From: Bradyrhizobium sp. DOA9
Lineage (GTDB): Bacteria > Pseudomonadota > Alphaproteobacteria > Rhizobiales > Xanthobacteraceae
DNA: 64,000 nt
Direction: 5' to 3'
Assembly (NCBI RefSeq): GCF_000617845.2
Contig: NZ_DF820425.1
Location: 2,779,725 to 2,843,724, forward strand
Below are positions 35,181-45,070 of the stretch, one piece after another; positions within the stretch are counted from its first letter, which is position 1, and each line of letters opens with the position of its first letter. Both the position numbers and the translations under genes were made by a program. A model generated the notes under the pieces. That model did not search any database. It saw only the letters and a program-made list of their open reading frames with translations, and was not told the DNA's origin.

Positions 35181-36691
35181 CAGGAGTACTTCCGCCAGCT
35201 TCGTCCGTCGCGCCGGAGCAGTTCGTCGGCGCAGGCAGGGCCGTCGCTGCCGGCTTCATAGGTTTCGATGCCGTTGCTGCCCGCGATCTTCCAGGCGTCC
35301 AGGAAGGGCTGCACGGCCTTCCACCCGGCTTCGATGCCGTCGGCGCGCTGGAACAGGATGTTGTCGCCGATCATGCAGTCGTAGATCAGCGTCTCGTAGC
35401 CGGTCGATGGATCGGACCGGAAATAGTCGCCATAGCGGAACTTCATCTCGACGCCGTCGATGGTGATGCTCGGCCCCGGGATCTTGGCGTTGAACTGCAG
35501 CTCGATCGTTTCGGTCGGCGCGATGCCGATGGTCAGGAAGTTCTGCGACAGCCGGTCGACGTCCGTCCCTGAGAACATCGACAGCGGCGCCTGCTTGAAC
35601 TTGATCGCGACTTCGGTGCGCTTGTGACCGAGCGCCTTGCCGGTGCGCAAATAAAAGGGCACGCCGGCCCAGCGCCAATTGTCGATCATCAGCTTCAGCG
35701 CGACGAAGGTCTCGGTGGTGCTGTCAGGCTTGACGTCCGCGGTCTTGCGATAATCCGTGATCTCGTCGTCGCCGATGCGCCCCGCGAGATATTGCGCGCG
35801 CACCGAATTCCTCAGCGCGTCCTCCCGGCTGGGCAGCTGGATCGACGTCAGCACGTCCGCCTTCTCGGAACGCACGGAATGCGCATCGAAGCGCGCCGGC
35901 GGCTCCATCGCCACCAGCGACATCAGCTGGAACAAATGGTTCGGCACCATGTCGCGCAGCGCGCCGGTGGCATCGTAGAAGCCGCCGCGGTGGCCGACGC
36001 CGAGCTTCTCCTCCACGGTGATCTGGATGTGGTCGATGTGGTTGCGATTCCAGATCGGCTCGAACATGCCGTTGGCAAAGCGCAGCACCAGGATGTTCTG
36101 CACCGTTTCCTTGCCGAGATAATGATCGATCCGGTAGATTTGGTGCTCGTCCATGATCTTCAAGAGCTCGGCATTCAGCGCGCGGGCCGAGGCGAGGTCG
36201 GTGCCGAACGGCTTTTCGATCACGAGCCGCCGCCAGGCGCCGTTCTCCTTCATCATGCCGGTGCGGCCGAGCTCGCGCGCGGTCGGCGCGAACGCTGCGG
36301 GCGGGGTTGCCAGATAGAACAGCCGGTTGCCGCCGGTGTCCTGCGCGCATTCCAGCGAATCCAGATGCTCGCGCAGGCGGTCGAAGGAAGGCGGATCCTT
36401 CGGATCGGCCTCGACGAAGGTCACGCATTCCAAAAGCCGCGTCGCGATGTCGTCGTCCACCGGACGCGTCGCGAATTGCCGCAAGCCCTTCAGCAGGCTG
36501 TCGCGCAGCTCCTCATCCGACTGGCCCCTGCGGGCGACCCCGACGACGCAGAATTTTTCCGGCAACAAATGCTCGGCCGCCAGATTGTAGAGCGAAGGCA
36601 TCACCAGGCGATGGGTGAGATCGCCGGTGACGCCAAAGATGACGAAGGCGCAATTTTCCGGCTTGCGCTTTGGCTGCGGGTCTTTTGTCAC
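35180..36691 (-). CDS. zwf: Glucose-6-phosphate 1-dehydrogenase
   Basis: Oxidises glucose-6-phosphate to 6-phosphogluconolactone with NADP (or NAD). It has 503 residues from the GTG at 36691, after GAAGG; an upstream ATG would add 26 non-conserved residues. The Rossmann motif VIFGVTGDLTHRLVMPSLYN, the active-site signature YRIDHYLGKETVQN and EKPFGTDLASARALN are clear. It begins 28 bases after gnd and overlaps pgl by one base. The normal length and intact motifs indicate a functional enzyme and a main NADPH source. Confidence 0.97.
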   Translation of the reverse strand: MTKDPQPKRKPENCAFVIFGVTGDLTHRLVMPSLYNLAAEHLLPEKFCVVGVARRGQSDEELRDSLLKGLRQFATRPVDDDIATRLLECVTFVEADPKDPPSFDRLREHLDSLECAQDTGGNRLFYLATPPAAFAPTARELGRTGMMKENGAWRRLVIEKPFGTDLASARALNAELLKIMDEHQIYRIDHYLGKETVQNILVLRFANGMFEPIWNRNHIDHIQITVEEKLGVGHRGGFYDATGALRDMVPNHLFQLMSLVAMEPPARFDAHSVRSEKADVLTSIQLPSREDALRNSVRAQYLAGRIGDDEITDYRKTADVKPDSTTETFVALKLMIDNWRWAGVPFYLRTGKALGHKRTEVAIKFKQAPLSMFSGTDVDRLSQNFLTIGIAPTETIELQFNAKIPGPSITIDGVEMKFRYGDYFRSDPSTGYETLIYDCMIGDNILFQRADGIEAGWKAVQPFLDAWKIAGSNGIETYEAGSDGPACADELLRRDGRSWRKYS

Positions 36692-36719
36692 GAATTGTCG
36701 GCCTTCGCTTAGGTACTCG

Positions 36720-37715
36720 TTACTTCGGCTTCGTCGCGCCCGGCTCCTTGTGACCGCCGAACCCTGCACGCATCGCGGAGAGGATTTTCTCGGCGAAGGT
36801 GTGGTCCTTGCGGGAGCGGAAACGGGTGAAGAGCGCCGCGGTCAGGACTTCGGCCGGCACGGCCTCGTCGATCGCGGCATTCACGGTCCAGCGGCCTTCG
36901 CCGGAATCCTCCACGAAGCCGGAATATTCCGACAGCTGCGGGCTGTCGGCGAGGGCGGTCGCGGTGAGATCGAGCAGCCAGGACGGAATCACGCTGCCGC
37001 GCCGCCAGACTTCGGCGATGTCGGCGAGATCGAAATCGTAGCGGTGATCCGCCGGCAGGGCCTCGATATTGGCATTCCTGAGGATGTCGAAACCTTCGGC
37101 ATAGGCCTGCATCAGGCCGTATTCGATGCCGTTGTGGATCATCTTGACGAAGTGCCCGGCGCCCACCGGTCCGGCATGGATGTAGCCTTGCTCGATGCGG
37201 GGATCGCGCCCCTCGCGCCCCGGCGTGCGCGGAATGTCGCCGGCGCCCGGCGCCAGCGCCGCGAAGATCGGATCGAGCCGGTCGACCACCTGCTTCTCGC
37301 CGCCGATCATCATGCAGTAACCGCGGTCGAGCCCCCAGACGCCGCCCGAGGTGCCGACATCGACATAGTGGATGCCGCGCGCCTTCAGGGCCTTGCCGCG
37401 GCGCACATCGTCCTGCCAGAAGGTGTTGCCGCCGTCGATGATGACGTCGCCCTCCTGCATCACGCCGGCGATCGTCTCGATCGTGGTCTCGGTGATGCGT
37501 CCTGCCGGCAGCATCACCCAGGCCGTGCGCGGCCGCTCCAGCTTTAGGACGAACTCTTCCAGCGTCGCCGAGCCGACCGCGCCGTCTGCGGCAAGGTTAG
37601 CCACGGCCTTGGCGTCCTTGTCGTAGACCACCGTCGAATGCCCGTGCCGCATCAGGCGGCGAACGATGTTGCCGCCCATTCGGCCGAGGCCGATCATGCC
37701 GAGTTGCATCTGCAT
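36720..37715 (-). CDS. gnd: 6-phosphogluconate dehydrogenase, short (331 aa) decarboxylating form
   Basis: Converts 6-phosphogluconate to ribulose-5-phosphate and CO2. The 331-residue length puts it in the short YqeC/GndA-like class, not the 470-residue enterobacterial form; members of the short class often prefer NAD, but this cannot be read directly. Motifs: [15 protein letters not shown] at the dinucleotide fold, [22 protein letters not shown] and [21 protein letters not shown], including the catalytic lysine region. It starts 7 bases after the tal-pgi gene. Confidence 0.95.
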   Translation of the reverse strand: MQMQLGMIGLGRMGGNIVRRLMRHGHSTVVYDKDAKAVANLAADGAVGSATLEEFVLKLERPRTAWVMLPAGRITETTIETIAGVMQEGDVIIDGGNTFWQDDVRRGKALKARGIHYVDVGTSGGVWGLDRGYCMMIGGEKQVVDRLDPIFAALAPGAGDIPRTPGREGRDPRIEQGYIHAGPVGAGHFVKMIHNGIEYGLMQAYAEGFDILRNANIEALPADHRYDFDLADIAEVWRRGSVIPSWLLDLTATALADSPQLSEYSGFVEDSGEGRWTVNAAIDEAVPAEVLTAALFTRFRSRKDHTFAEKILSAMRAGFGGHKEPGATKPK

Positions 37716-37722
37716 TATCCCT

Positions 37723-40572
37723 TTAGTTCAGCGCATCGCTCAGCGCTGCATTGAGCGCGGCGAGGCCTTTCTTGAGCCCGCCCTTCAGGTGCACGCGCAG
37801 CGCGCGCCGGCCGCGTTCCGTCAGCACGTCGAAATCGCCGCGCGCCTGCGCCGCCTTGATCACGCCGAAACTCGCCTTCTGGCCCGGCACCGGCAGGTCC
37901 TTGGCGTCATCGGCGGTGATCTGGAGGAAGACGCCGCTGTCGGGGCCGCCCTTGTAGGCCTGTCCCGTCGAGTGCAGGAAGCGCGGGCCGAACTCGGCGC
38001 AGGTCGCAACATGCCGCTTCTCGCGCACTTCGAGCCGCATGGCCTGGAGCGCGTCGATCGTGGCCTTGTCGCGGGCGATATAGCCGAGCAGGGCGACGTA
38101 GTCTCCGTCGCTGGACCGCGACAGATGCGCCTTCAGCCAGGAGCTGAGATCGCCATTGGCGCCGGCGGCGCGCAGCGCCGTGGCGTTGGCCTCGTCGGTG
38201 TAGAGATCGGCGTCCTTGGTGCTGACCACGGGCTCTTCGGGCGGCAACTTGCCGGTCTTCTCGAACGTGGCGGTGAGCTCGCGGGTCTTGATCTTGGCGG
38301 CTTCCACGTCCGGCTGGTCGAACGGGTTGATGCCGAGAATGCTGCCGGCCACGGCGGTCGCCATCTCGAAGCGGAAGAACTCCTGGCCGAGATGCTCGAT
38401 CGACTTCATGACGATGCGTACCACGGGATGGCCGGCCGCTTCGATTGCGGCAAGCTGGGAATCGTGCGCGGCGTCGGCTTCGCCTTCGACGCGGATGTCG
38501 ATGAAGAAGCGATCGTTGCCGTAGACGGAAGGGTCGCCCAGCGGCTCGCCCTCGATCGGGATCAGGCCCTTGCCTTCCTTGCCGGTCGATTCCGCGATCA
38601 GCTGCTCGGCCCAGGCGCCGAAATCGGCGATCTTCTTCGACGCCAGGATCGTCACCTTGTCGCGGCCTTCGAGCCCGGCAAGACCCATGGCAAGCCCGAG
38701 CTGCACGCCCGGGTTCTCGGACGGCGGCACATCCGGGCCACAGGAGCGGACCATCGCCAACGCATGCTTGACGAAGCTCTTGACGTCGATGCCTGCGGTC
38801 GCCGCCGGCACCAGCCCGAACGGCGAGAGCACCGAATAGCGTCCGCCGATCGAGGGCTCGCCATGGAAGATGCGGGCGTAGTTCAACTGCTTCGCCGCCT
38901 TCTCCAGCGACGAGCCGGGATCGGTCACCGCGATGAAGCGATGGCCGGTCTTCACCTTTGCACCCACGGCCTTGGCGACCTGCTCGTGGAAATAGTCCTT
39001 CATCGCGTTCGGCTCGGTGGTGCCGCCGGACTTGCTGGAGACGATGAAGACGGTGCTCGCGATGTCGATCTTCGCCTCCATCGCCCGCACCTGCGCCGGG
39101 TCGGTGGAGTCGAGCACGTGCAGCTTGGGGAAGCCGGGCTTCTTGCCAAAGGTCTCGGCCAGCACCTCGGGGCCGAGGCTGGAGCCGCCCATGCCGAGCA
39201 CGACGGCGTCGGAGAATTTCTGGCCCTTCACCCGCCCCGCATAATCCTCGTAATCGGCAATGTCGGCCTGGTGCGGGCTGTCGAGCCAGCCGAGCCATTT
39301 GTCCTCGTCCGCACCGGTCCAGACCGACTTGTCGCGCTGCCACAGCCTGCGGATCCTGGCCGAGGCCCGCCACTCCTCGGTGGTCTTGGCCAGCGCCTTG
39401 CCGAGCCCGTCGCCCAGCGAAAGCTGCTGGCGGTCGAGTGCGGGCCCGAGCACGACCGCGCGCTTGTGGGCGACGGCGCCGTAGAGCTTGTCGGCGGCGT
39501 CCGCAAACAGCTTGACGCCGTCCTTGACCAGCTCCTCGGCGATCGCATCAAGCGAGATGCCGGAGCGCTCGAGCTCGTCCAGCACGCGCGTCGCGTCCTC
39601 GACGTTCTCCTCCAGGCTGTCGCGCGGCTTGCCGTGATCGCGGAACGCATCCAGCGTTGCCGGCGGCACGGTGTTGATGGTGTCGGGACCGATCAGCTCC
39701 TCGACGTAAAGGACGTCGCTATAGTCCTTGTTCTTGGTGCCGGTGGACGCCCACAGCATGCGCTGCGGCTTGGCGCCCTTGGCGGCGAGCTTCTCCCAGC
39801 GCGGACCTGAGAACAGGCGCTTGTAATCCTGGTAGGCCAGCTTGGCGTTGGCGATCGCGACCTTGCCCTTGAGCGCGGCGAGCCGCTCCTTCTCGGACGG
39901 ATCGTTGGCGCGGGCGATCTTCTCGTCCAGCTGCTTGTCGACCACCGAATCGATCCGGCTGACGAAGAAGCTGGCGACGCTGGCGACGTGCGAGGGGTCG
40001 CCGCCGCCGGCGACGTAGGTCTCGAGACCGGCGATGTAGGCCTCGGCCACCTCGAGATAGACCGCCTTGGAGAACAGCAGCGTGATGTTGATGCTGATGC
40101 CCTCGCTGATCAGCTGCTCGATCGCCGGCAGGCCCTCGGGTGTCGCCGGCACCTTCACCATCAGGTTCTTGCGACCGACGTCCTTCCAGAGCCGCCGCGC
40201 CTCCACGATCGTGCCTGATGTGTCCATGGCGAGATAGGGCGAGACCTCCAGGCTGACATAGCCGTCGCCGCCCTTGAGGCGGTCATAGACCGGGCGCAGC
40301 ACGTCGGCGGCGTTCTGGATGTCCTCGATTGCGACGGCCTCGAACAGGTCGGCCACATTGCGGTCGCCGCGCTTCAGCGCCTTGCCGATCGGGGCGTCGT
40401 ATTCGTCCGAGCTGCCGATCGCCTTCTCGAAGATCGAGGGATTGGAGGTGACGCCCTTGACGCCGTCGGTGTCGATCAGCCGCTTCAGGTCGCCCTTGGC
40501 GATGAAGCCGCGGGCCAGGAAGTCGAGCCAGACCGCTTGTCCGTGCTTTTCCAGTTCTTTGACGGGATTCAT
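37723..40572 (-). CDS. tal-pgi: Bifunctional transaldolase/phosphoglucose isomerase
   Basis: A natural fusion of 949 residues. The N-terminal transaldolase (about 1-370) has [14 protein letters not shown] and the Schiff-base lysine Lys140 in [12 protein letters not shown]. The C-terminal glucose-6-phosphate isomerase (about 390-949) has [16 protein letters not shown] and [15 protein letters not shown]. The fusion links the non-oxidative pentose-phosphate branch to the glucose-6-phosphate pool, and such fusions are known in Rhizobiales. GGAGA precedes the ATG. It is the first gene of the leftward operon tal-pgi, gnd, zwf, pgl, gntK, HAD. Confidence 0.96.
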   Translation of the reverse strand: MNPVKELEKHGQAVWLDFLARGFIAKGDLKRLIDTDGVKGVTSNPSIFEKAIGSSDEYDAPIGKALKRGDRNVADLFEAVAIEDIQNAADVLRPVYDRLKGGDGYVSLEVSPYLAMDTSGTIVEARRLWKDVGRKNLMVKVPATPEGLPAIEQLISEGISINITLLFSKAVYLEVAEAYIAGLETYVAGGGDPSHVASVASFFVSRIDSVVDKQLDEKIARANDPSEKERLAALKGKVAIANAKLAYQDYKRLFSGPRWEKLAAKGAKPQRMLWASTGTKNKDYSDVLYVEELIGPDTINTVPPATLDAFRDHGKPRDSLEENVEDATRVLDELERSGISLDAIAEELVKDGVKLFADAADKLYGAVAHKRAVVLGPALDRQQLSLGDGLGKALAKTTEEWRASARIRRLWQRDKSVWTGADEDKWLGWLDSPHQADIADYEDYAGRVKGQKFSDAVVLGMGGSSLGPEVLAETFGKKPGFPKLHVLDSTDPAQVRAMEAKIDIASTVFIVSSKSGGTTEPNAMKDYFHEQVAKAVGAKVKTGHRFIAVTDPGSSLEKAAKQLNYARIFHGEPSIGGRYSVLSPFGLVPAATAGIDVKSFVKHALAMVRSCGPDVPPSENPGVQLGLAMGLAGLEGRDKVTILASKKIADFGAWAEQLIAESTGKEGKGLIPIEGEPLGDPSVYGNDRFFIDIRVEGEADAAHDSQLAAIEAAGHPVVRIVMKSIEHLGQEFFRFEMATAVAGSILGINPFDQPDVEAAKIKTRELTATFEKTGKLPPEEPVVSTKDADLYTDEANATALRAAGANGDLSSWLKAHLSRSSDGDYVALLGYIARDKATIDALQAMRLEVREKRHVATCAEFGPRFLHSTGQAYKGGPDSGVFLQITADDAKDLPVPGQKASFGVIKAAQARGDFDVLTERGRRALRVHLKGGLKKGLAALNAALSDALN

Positions 40573-40740
40573 GATGCCTATTTATCTCCAAGCCTGCGGG
40601 CGAGGGGTTTTCGCGCCGGTCCTGACGCGCTATCCTCTAGCTTACATGCACCCGGGAGGGAACCAATCAAGGGTGTGGGAGTCATACCTTCCAGTGTAAC
40701 TCCGTCGCGATCATGGCGATCCAGGCGGGCGCTGGCTATG

Positions 40741-40827
40741 TTGCGTAAAAGTCGTTGGCCCGAGCGCGTGGCCGAAGTCTCCTTGCGTAATGTCAGCCGT
40801 CGCACCTCGTCGGCCAGTGATTGCGTA
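40741..40827. promoter_or_regulatory. Divergent intergenic region with three TTGCGTA direct repeats
   Basis: The gene-free stretch 40573-40900 separates tal-pgi from the membrane protein gene. TTGCGTA occurs at 40741, 40783 and 40821, roughly 40 bases apart, each followed by a variant of RWGTS. They may be binding sites for a regulator acting at the promoter of one or both genes. A weak TTGATT / TGTAAG pair on the minus strand could be the tal-pgi promoter. A 102-codon ORF here has no support. Confidence 0.3.
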
Positions 40828-40900
40828 GAGTGCCACCGGCGAAATTCGATTCGCCGTCGCATCGTGGCTCGGCCGCGAATGGCCATGCTGGGGGAAGACT

Positions 40901-41521
40901 ATGCACGCGGGTAAGAAGGGTCTGGTCGTCGCCGACAGCCAGCCAGCGGATGCGTTAGTCAGCATCGACGCATCGCGCGATCTCGAGATCAACCGCTGCG
41001 TGACCCAGCTGCGGCTGCTGGTCGCGGCGGGTTTTGCCGCGACCCTCCTCAGTGCGAGCCTTGCCTTCGACTGGTGGGACGGGCCCGGCGGCTACGATAC
41101 GACGGTCGGTTATGCCGGCGTCGTCGTATTTGGCCTGGCCACCGCCTGGCTGATCTGGATGCTTCCCGCCGAACGGGGAGCGGTGGTGGTCGTGACCCCC
41201 TACGGCATCCGCGATCTCCGTATCGGCAATGAATTTCTCCCCTGGGAATCGATCGCGGAGATTTCGGCTGACGAAAGCCGCGGCCACAAGGCGATCGTGC
41301 TCACGCCCTCACCGGATTTGCAGCGCCAGCTGTCCACCATCCCCACCCTGGCCCGTCGCGCGCAGGATGGCCGCATCGTCATCCGCTCGGAGGGGCTGGC
41401 GACCAATTTTGATACGTTGCTGCGGGCTTGTCGCGACTTCCACGCCGGCACCGGCGCGCGCACCGCATTGCAGCAGGAAGATGAACGGCGGCCGCAAGGC
41501 TTCGCCGTACAAGCGTCATAA
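40901..41521 (+). CDS. Hypothetical two-helix membrane protein with PH-like domain (206 aa)
   Basis: A 206-residue protein with two membrane helices (about 36-56 and 69-88) close to the N-terminus and a soluble C-terminal domain. The segment VVVVTPYGIRDLRIGNEFLP, followed by WESIAEISADESRGHKAIVL, resembles the PH-like or STM3941-type domain of small membrane proteins, in which a beta-barrel reads the W-x-x-I-x-x-I pattern. GGGGGAAG before the ATG supports the start. The function is unknown. A hairpin 44 bases after the stop marks the probable end of a single-gene unit. Confidence 0.7.
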   Translation: MHAGKKGLVVADSQPADALVSIDASRDLEINRCVTQLRLLVAAGFAATLLSASLAFDWWDGPGGYDTTVGYAGVVVFGLATAWLIWMLPAERGAVVVVTPYGIRDLRIGNEFLPWESIAEISADESRGHKAIVLTPSPDLQRQLSTIPTLARRAQDGRIVIRSEGLATNFDTLLRACRDFHAGTGARTALQQEDERRPQGFAVQAS

Positions 41522-41564
41522 GATCGCCGCTCCCGGACAGCTATGCTGCATCGCCGGATGAGGC

Positions 41565-41588
41565 CATATCCGGGAACGCCCGGATGTG
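41565..41588 (+). terminator. Hairpin after the 206-aa membrane protein gene
   Basis: CATATCCGGG (41565-41574) and CCCGGATGTG (41579-41588) form a ten-pair stem with one G-T pair around a four-base AACG loop, 44 bases after the stop codon. No U-run follows, so it is either a weak terminator or a 3'-end stabilising hairpin. Confidence 0.45.
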
Positions 41589-41645
41589 GCGACCGAGTGA
41601 CATTTTCTGGAAATGAGCCAGAATAGACAGAGATTCGCACAAATT

Positions 41646-41661
41646 ACAGGCAGGTGCCTGT
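41646..41661. promoter_or_regulatory. Perfect palindrome upstream of prkA
   Basis: ACAGGCA (41646-41652), two G bases, then TGCCTGT (41655-41661): a perfect 7+7 inverted repeat 97 bases before the -35 element of the prkA promoter. It has the form of a dimer-binding operator. The regulator is unknown. Confidence 0.35.
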
Positions 41662-41758
41662 TCGTAACTCATGGAGTGCCTACGTTGTGCGTTGCGTCGA
41701 GTCGGCACCCGGGTGTCCAATGATCGTCATGTGCTCACGCTGATTCGAAACGGCCTGA

Positions 41759-41784
41759 GGAACGGTCCGGTAACTGCTTTCGTT
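41759..41784 (+). promoter_or_regulatory. EcfG-type general stress promoter of prkA-yeaH-spoVR
   Basis: GGAAC (41759-41763), a 17-base spacer, then CGTT (41781-41784): an exact match to the alphaproteobacterial general stress response consensus GGAAC-N16/17-CGTT. It ends 34 bases before the prkA ATG, giving a leader of about 25-28 bases. This is the best promoter match in the window. Confidence 0.75.
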
Positions 41785-41818
41785 TCAGCTTGTAGCGGAA
41801 CTCACGCGGAGAGGGATC

Positions 41819-43762
41819 ATGTACAACGATTCTCTATTCAACGCTTTCGCTCGGTCGTTCGAGGCGAGAAGCCAGCACGACATGTCGATGGCGGAATATC
41901 TGGAATCGTGTCGAAGCGATCCCATGAAATACGCGAACGCGGCCGAACGACTACTTGCAGCGATCGGTGAGCCCCAGACGATTGACACGGCCAAGGACCC
42001 ACGCCTTGGCCGTATTTTTTTGAACCGCACCATCCGCACCTATCCGGCCTTCGCCGGCTTCTATGGCATGGAAGAAACCATCGAGCGCATCGTCGGTTTC
42101 TTCCGCCACGCGGCGCAAGGCCTCGAAGAGCGCAAGCAGATCCTCTATCTGCTCGGCCCGGTCGGCGGCGGCAAGTCCTCGCTCGCCGAGCGGCTCAAGT
42201 CGCTGATGGAAGTGCAGCCGATCTACGTGCTCAAGGCCGGCGACGAGCTCTCGCCGGTGTTCGAGAGCCCGCTCAGCCTGTTCGATCCCGATCAGCTCGG
42301 TCCGATGCTGGAGGAGAAGTACGGCATTCCGCGCCGCCGCCTCACCGGCCTGATGAGCCCGTGGTGCTACAAGCGGCTCGAAGCGTTCGGCGGCGACATC
42401 TCCCAGTTCCGGGTCGCCAAGATCCAGCCGTCGCGGCTGCGACAGATCGCGATCGCCAAGACCGAGCCCGGTGACGAGAACAACCAGGACATCTCCTCGC
42501 TGGTCGGCAAGGTCGACATCCGCAAGCTCGAGACCTACGCCCAGAACGATCCCGACGCCTACAGCTATTCCGGCGGCCTCAACCGCGCCAACCAGGGCGT
42601 GCTCGAGTTCGTCGAAATGTTCAAGGCGCCGATCAAGATGCTGCACCCGTTGCTGACCGCAACCCAGGAAGGCAACTATATCGGCACCGAGAACATCGGC
42701 GCGATCCCGTTCACCGGCATCATCCTGGCGCACTCGAACGAAGCCGAGTGGGCGAGCTTCAAGGCCAACAAGAACAACGAGGCCTTCATCGACCGCATCT
42801 GCGTCATCAAGGTGCCCTACTGCCTCAGGGTCACCGAGGAGCAGAAGATCTACGAGAAGCTGATCCAGGGCTCCGAGCTCGCCTCGGCGCCTTGCGCGCC
42901 GTCGACGCTGGAGACACTGGCGCGGTTCTCGGTGATGTCGCGCCTGCGCAAGCACGAGAACTCCACCCTGTTCGGCAAGATGCGGGTCTACGACGGCGAG
43001 AGCCTGAAGGAATCCGATCCGAAGGCGCGCAGCGTCCAGGAATATCGCGACGCCGCCGGCGTCGACGAGGGCATGGACGGCGTCTCGACCCGCTTCGCCT
43101 TCAAGATCCTGGCCGCCACCTTCAACCACGATCCGCAGGAGGTGGCCGCCGACGCCGTGCATCTGATGTACGCGCTGGAGCAGGCGATCCGCCGCGAGCA
43201 GCTGCCCGAGGAGACCGAGAAGCGTTATCTCGAATTCATCAAGGCGGACCTGGCGCCGCGTTATGCCGAGTTCATCGGCAACGAGATACAGAAGGCCTAT
43301 CTCGAATCCTACTCCGATTACGGCCAGAACCTGTTCGACCGCTACGTCGACTACGCCGACGCCTGGATCGAGGACCAGGACTTCAAGGATCCTGATACGG
43401 GCCAGCTGCTCGATCGCGAGCTTTTGAACCAGGAGCTGACGAAAATCGAGAAACCGGCGGGCATCGCCAACCCCAAGGACTTCCGCAACGAGGTCGTCAA
43501 ATTCTCGTTACGCTCCCGGGCCCAGAACGGCGGTAAAAATCCGACCTGGACCTCCTACGAGAAGATTCGCGATGTGATCGAAAAGCGGATATTCTCCCAG
43601 GTCGAGGATCTGCTTCCGGTCATCTCCTTCGGGTCGAAGAAGGACGGCGAGACGGAGAAGAAGCACGGCGAGTTCGTCGCACGCATGGTGGAGCGCGGCT
43701 ACACCGAACGTCAGGTTCGCCGGCTGGTCGAATGGTACATGCGCGTGAAGCAGGCCGGTTGA
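41819..43762 (+). CDS. prkA: PrkA family serine protein kinase
   Basis: A cytoplasmic PrkA/YeaG-type protein of 647 residues: an AAA-like domain with Walker A GPVGGGKS at residues 113-120 and a C-terminal PrkA kinase-like domain. Conserved pieces include GFYGMEETIERIVGFFRHAA, LSLFDPDQLG, GGLNRANQGVLEFVEMFKAP and TRFAFKILAATFNHDP. In enterobacteria the homologue is induced with YeaH and YcgB under starvation and by RpoS. Here an exact EcfG promoter precedes it, the alphaproteobacterial counterpart. yeaH follows after 24 bases. Confidence 0.96.
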   Translation: MYNDSLFNAFARSFEARSQHDMSMAEYLESCRSDPMKYANAAERLLAAIGEPQTIDTAKDPRLGRIFLNRTIRTYPAFAGFYGMEETIERIVGFFRHAAQGLEERKQILYLLGPVGGGKSSLAERLKSLMEVQPIYVLKAGDELSPVFESPLSLFDPDQLGPMLEEKYGIPRRRLTGLMSPWCYKRLEAFGGDISQFRVAKIQPSRLRQIAIAKTEPGDENNQDISSLVGKVDIRKLETYAQNDPDAYSYSGGLNRANQGVLEFVEMFKAPIKMLHPLLTATQEGNYIGTENIGAIPFTGIILAHSNEAEWASFKANKNNEAFIDRICVIKVPYCLRVTEEQKIYEKLIQGSELASAPCAPSTLETLARFSVMSRLRKHENSTLFGKMRVYDGESLKESDPKARSVQEYRDAAGVDEGMDGVSTRFAFKILAATFNHDPQEVAADAVHLMYALEQAIRREQLPEETEKRYLEFIKADLAPRYAEFIGNEIQKAYLESYSDYGQNLFDRYVDYADAWIEDQDFKDPDTGQLLDRELLNQELTKIEKPAGIANPKDFRNEVVKFSLRSRAQNGGKNPTWTSYEKIRDVIEKRIFSQVEDLLPVISFGSKKDGETEKKHGEFVARMVERGYTERQVRRLVEWYMRVKQAG

Positions 43763-43786
43763 GGCGGATGGGAGGCGAATGGTCAA

Positions 43787-45070
43787 GTGCCCATTCACAT
43801 TATTGACAGGCGCCTGAATCCAGGCGGGAAGAGTCTTGAGAACCGCCAGCGGTTCTTGCGTCGGGCCAAATCCCTGGTGCAGGGCGCCGTCAAGAAGACC
43901 TCGCAGGAACGCGACATCAAGGACGTCCTGGAGGGGGGTGAGGTCACGATCCCGCTCGACGGCATGCACGAGCCGCGTTTCCGCCGTGAAGGCGGGACGC
44001 GCGACATGGTGCTGCCCGGCAACAAGAAGTTCATCGAAGGCGACTATCTGCAACGCTCCGGCCAGGGCAGCGCCAAGGATTCCGGTCCCGGCGAAGGCGA
44101 CAGCGAGGACGCCTTCCGCTTCGTGCTCTCCCGCGACGAGTTCGTCGATCTCTTCCTCGACGATCTCGAGCTGCCGGATCTTGCCAAGCGCAAGATCGCG
44201 CAGACCGAGAGCGAAGGCATCCAGCGCGCCGGCTACACCACCTCGGGCTCGCCCGCCAACATCTCGGTCAGCCGCACCGTGAAGCTGGCGCTCGCCCGCC
44301 GCATCGCACTCAAGCGTCCGAGCAAGGACGAGATCGAGGAGCTGGAAGCCGAGATCGCCGCCTGCACTGACGAGGACGAGCGCGTCGAGCTCATCGCCCG
44401 GCTCGAAAAGCTGAAGGCGAAAACCAAGCGCATTCCCTTCATCGATCCGCTCGATATCCGCTATCGGCGCTACGAGAAGGTGCCGCGACCGGTGGCGCAG
44501 GCCGTGATGTTCTGCCTGATGGACGTCTCCGGCTCGATGTCCGAGCACATGAAGGATCTGGCGAAGCGCTTCTACATGCTGCTCTACGTCTTCCTGAAGC
44601 GGCGCTACAAGCACGTCGAGATCGTCTTCATCCGCCACACCGACCGCGCCGAGGAGGTCGACGAGCAGACCTTCTTCTACGGTCCGGCCTCGGGCGGCAC
44701 GCTGGTCTCCAGCGCGCTGCAGGCGATGCACGAGATCGTGCGTGAGCGCTTCAACCCGTCGGACTGGAACATCTACGCCGCGCAAGCCTCCGACGGCGAC
44801 AATTCCTATTCCGACGGCGAGCTCACCGGGCTCCTCTTGACCGAGAAGATCCTGCCGGTCTGCCAGTTCTTCGCCTATCTCGAGGTCGGCGAGGCCGGCG
44901 GCAGCGCCTTCGATCTCTCCGACTCCTCGCTCTGGAGCCTCTACGAGCGCCTGCGCAACAGCGGCGCGCCGCTCTCGATGCGCAAGGTCTCGGAGCGCAG
45001 CGAGATCTTTCCCGTGTTCCACGATCTGTTCCAGCGCCGCGACACTGCCCAGGAGAAGGCCGCTCCATGA
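43787..45070 (+). CDS. yeaH: YeaH/DUF444 family protein with von Willebrand A-like domain
   Basis: A 427-residue protein with a GTG start at 43787 (after GGAGG). The N-terminal half is charged and flexible (RRLNPGGKSLENRQRFLRRA, DRDIKDVLEGG-like segment). The C-terminal half carries a VWA-like domain with the metal-site motif MDVSGSM (Asp246) and FIRHTDRAEEVDEQTFFYG. The family is nearly always found between prkA and spoVR homologues, as here, and probably works with the PrkA kinase. The biochemical role is not established. It overlaps spoVR by four bases. Confidence 0.94.
   Translation: MPIHIIDRRLNPGGKSLENRQRFLRRAKSLVQGAVKKTSQERDIKDVLEGGEVTIPLDGMHEPRFRREGGTRDMVLPGNKKFIEGDYLQRSGQGSAKDSGPGEGDSEDAFRFVLSRDEFVDLFLDDLELPDLAKRKIAQTESEGIQRAGYTTSGSPANISVSRTVKLALARRIALKRPSKDEIEELEAEIAACTDEDERVELIARLEKLKAKTKRIPFIDPLDIRYRRYEKVPRPVAQAVMFCLMDVSGSMSEHMKDLAKRFYMLLYVFLKRRYKHVEIVFIRHTDRAEEVDEQTFFYGPASGGTLVSSALQAMHEIVRERFNPSDWNIYAAQASDGDNSYSDGELTGLLLTEKILPVCQFFAYLEVGEAGGSAFDLSDSSLWSLYERLRNSGAPLSMRKVSERSEIFPVFHDLFQRRDTAQEKAAP

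Noticed and set aside
40578-40886. 102-codon leftward frame upstream of tal-pgi
   Set aside because: No ribosome site, no recognisable fold, basic composition, and it would overlap the promoter region and the three TTGCGTA repeats.
41671-41970. 99-codon frame overlapping the prkA promoter and start
   Set aside because: It covers the exact EcfG promoter and the first codons of prkA in another frame; no homology pattern seen.
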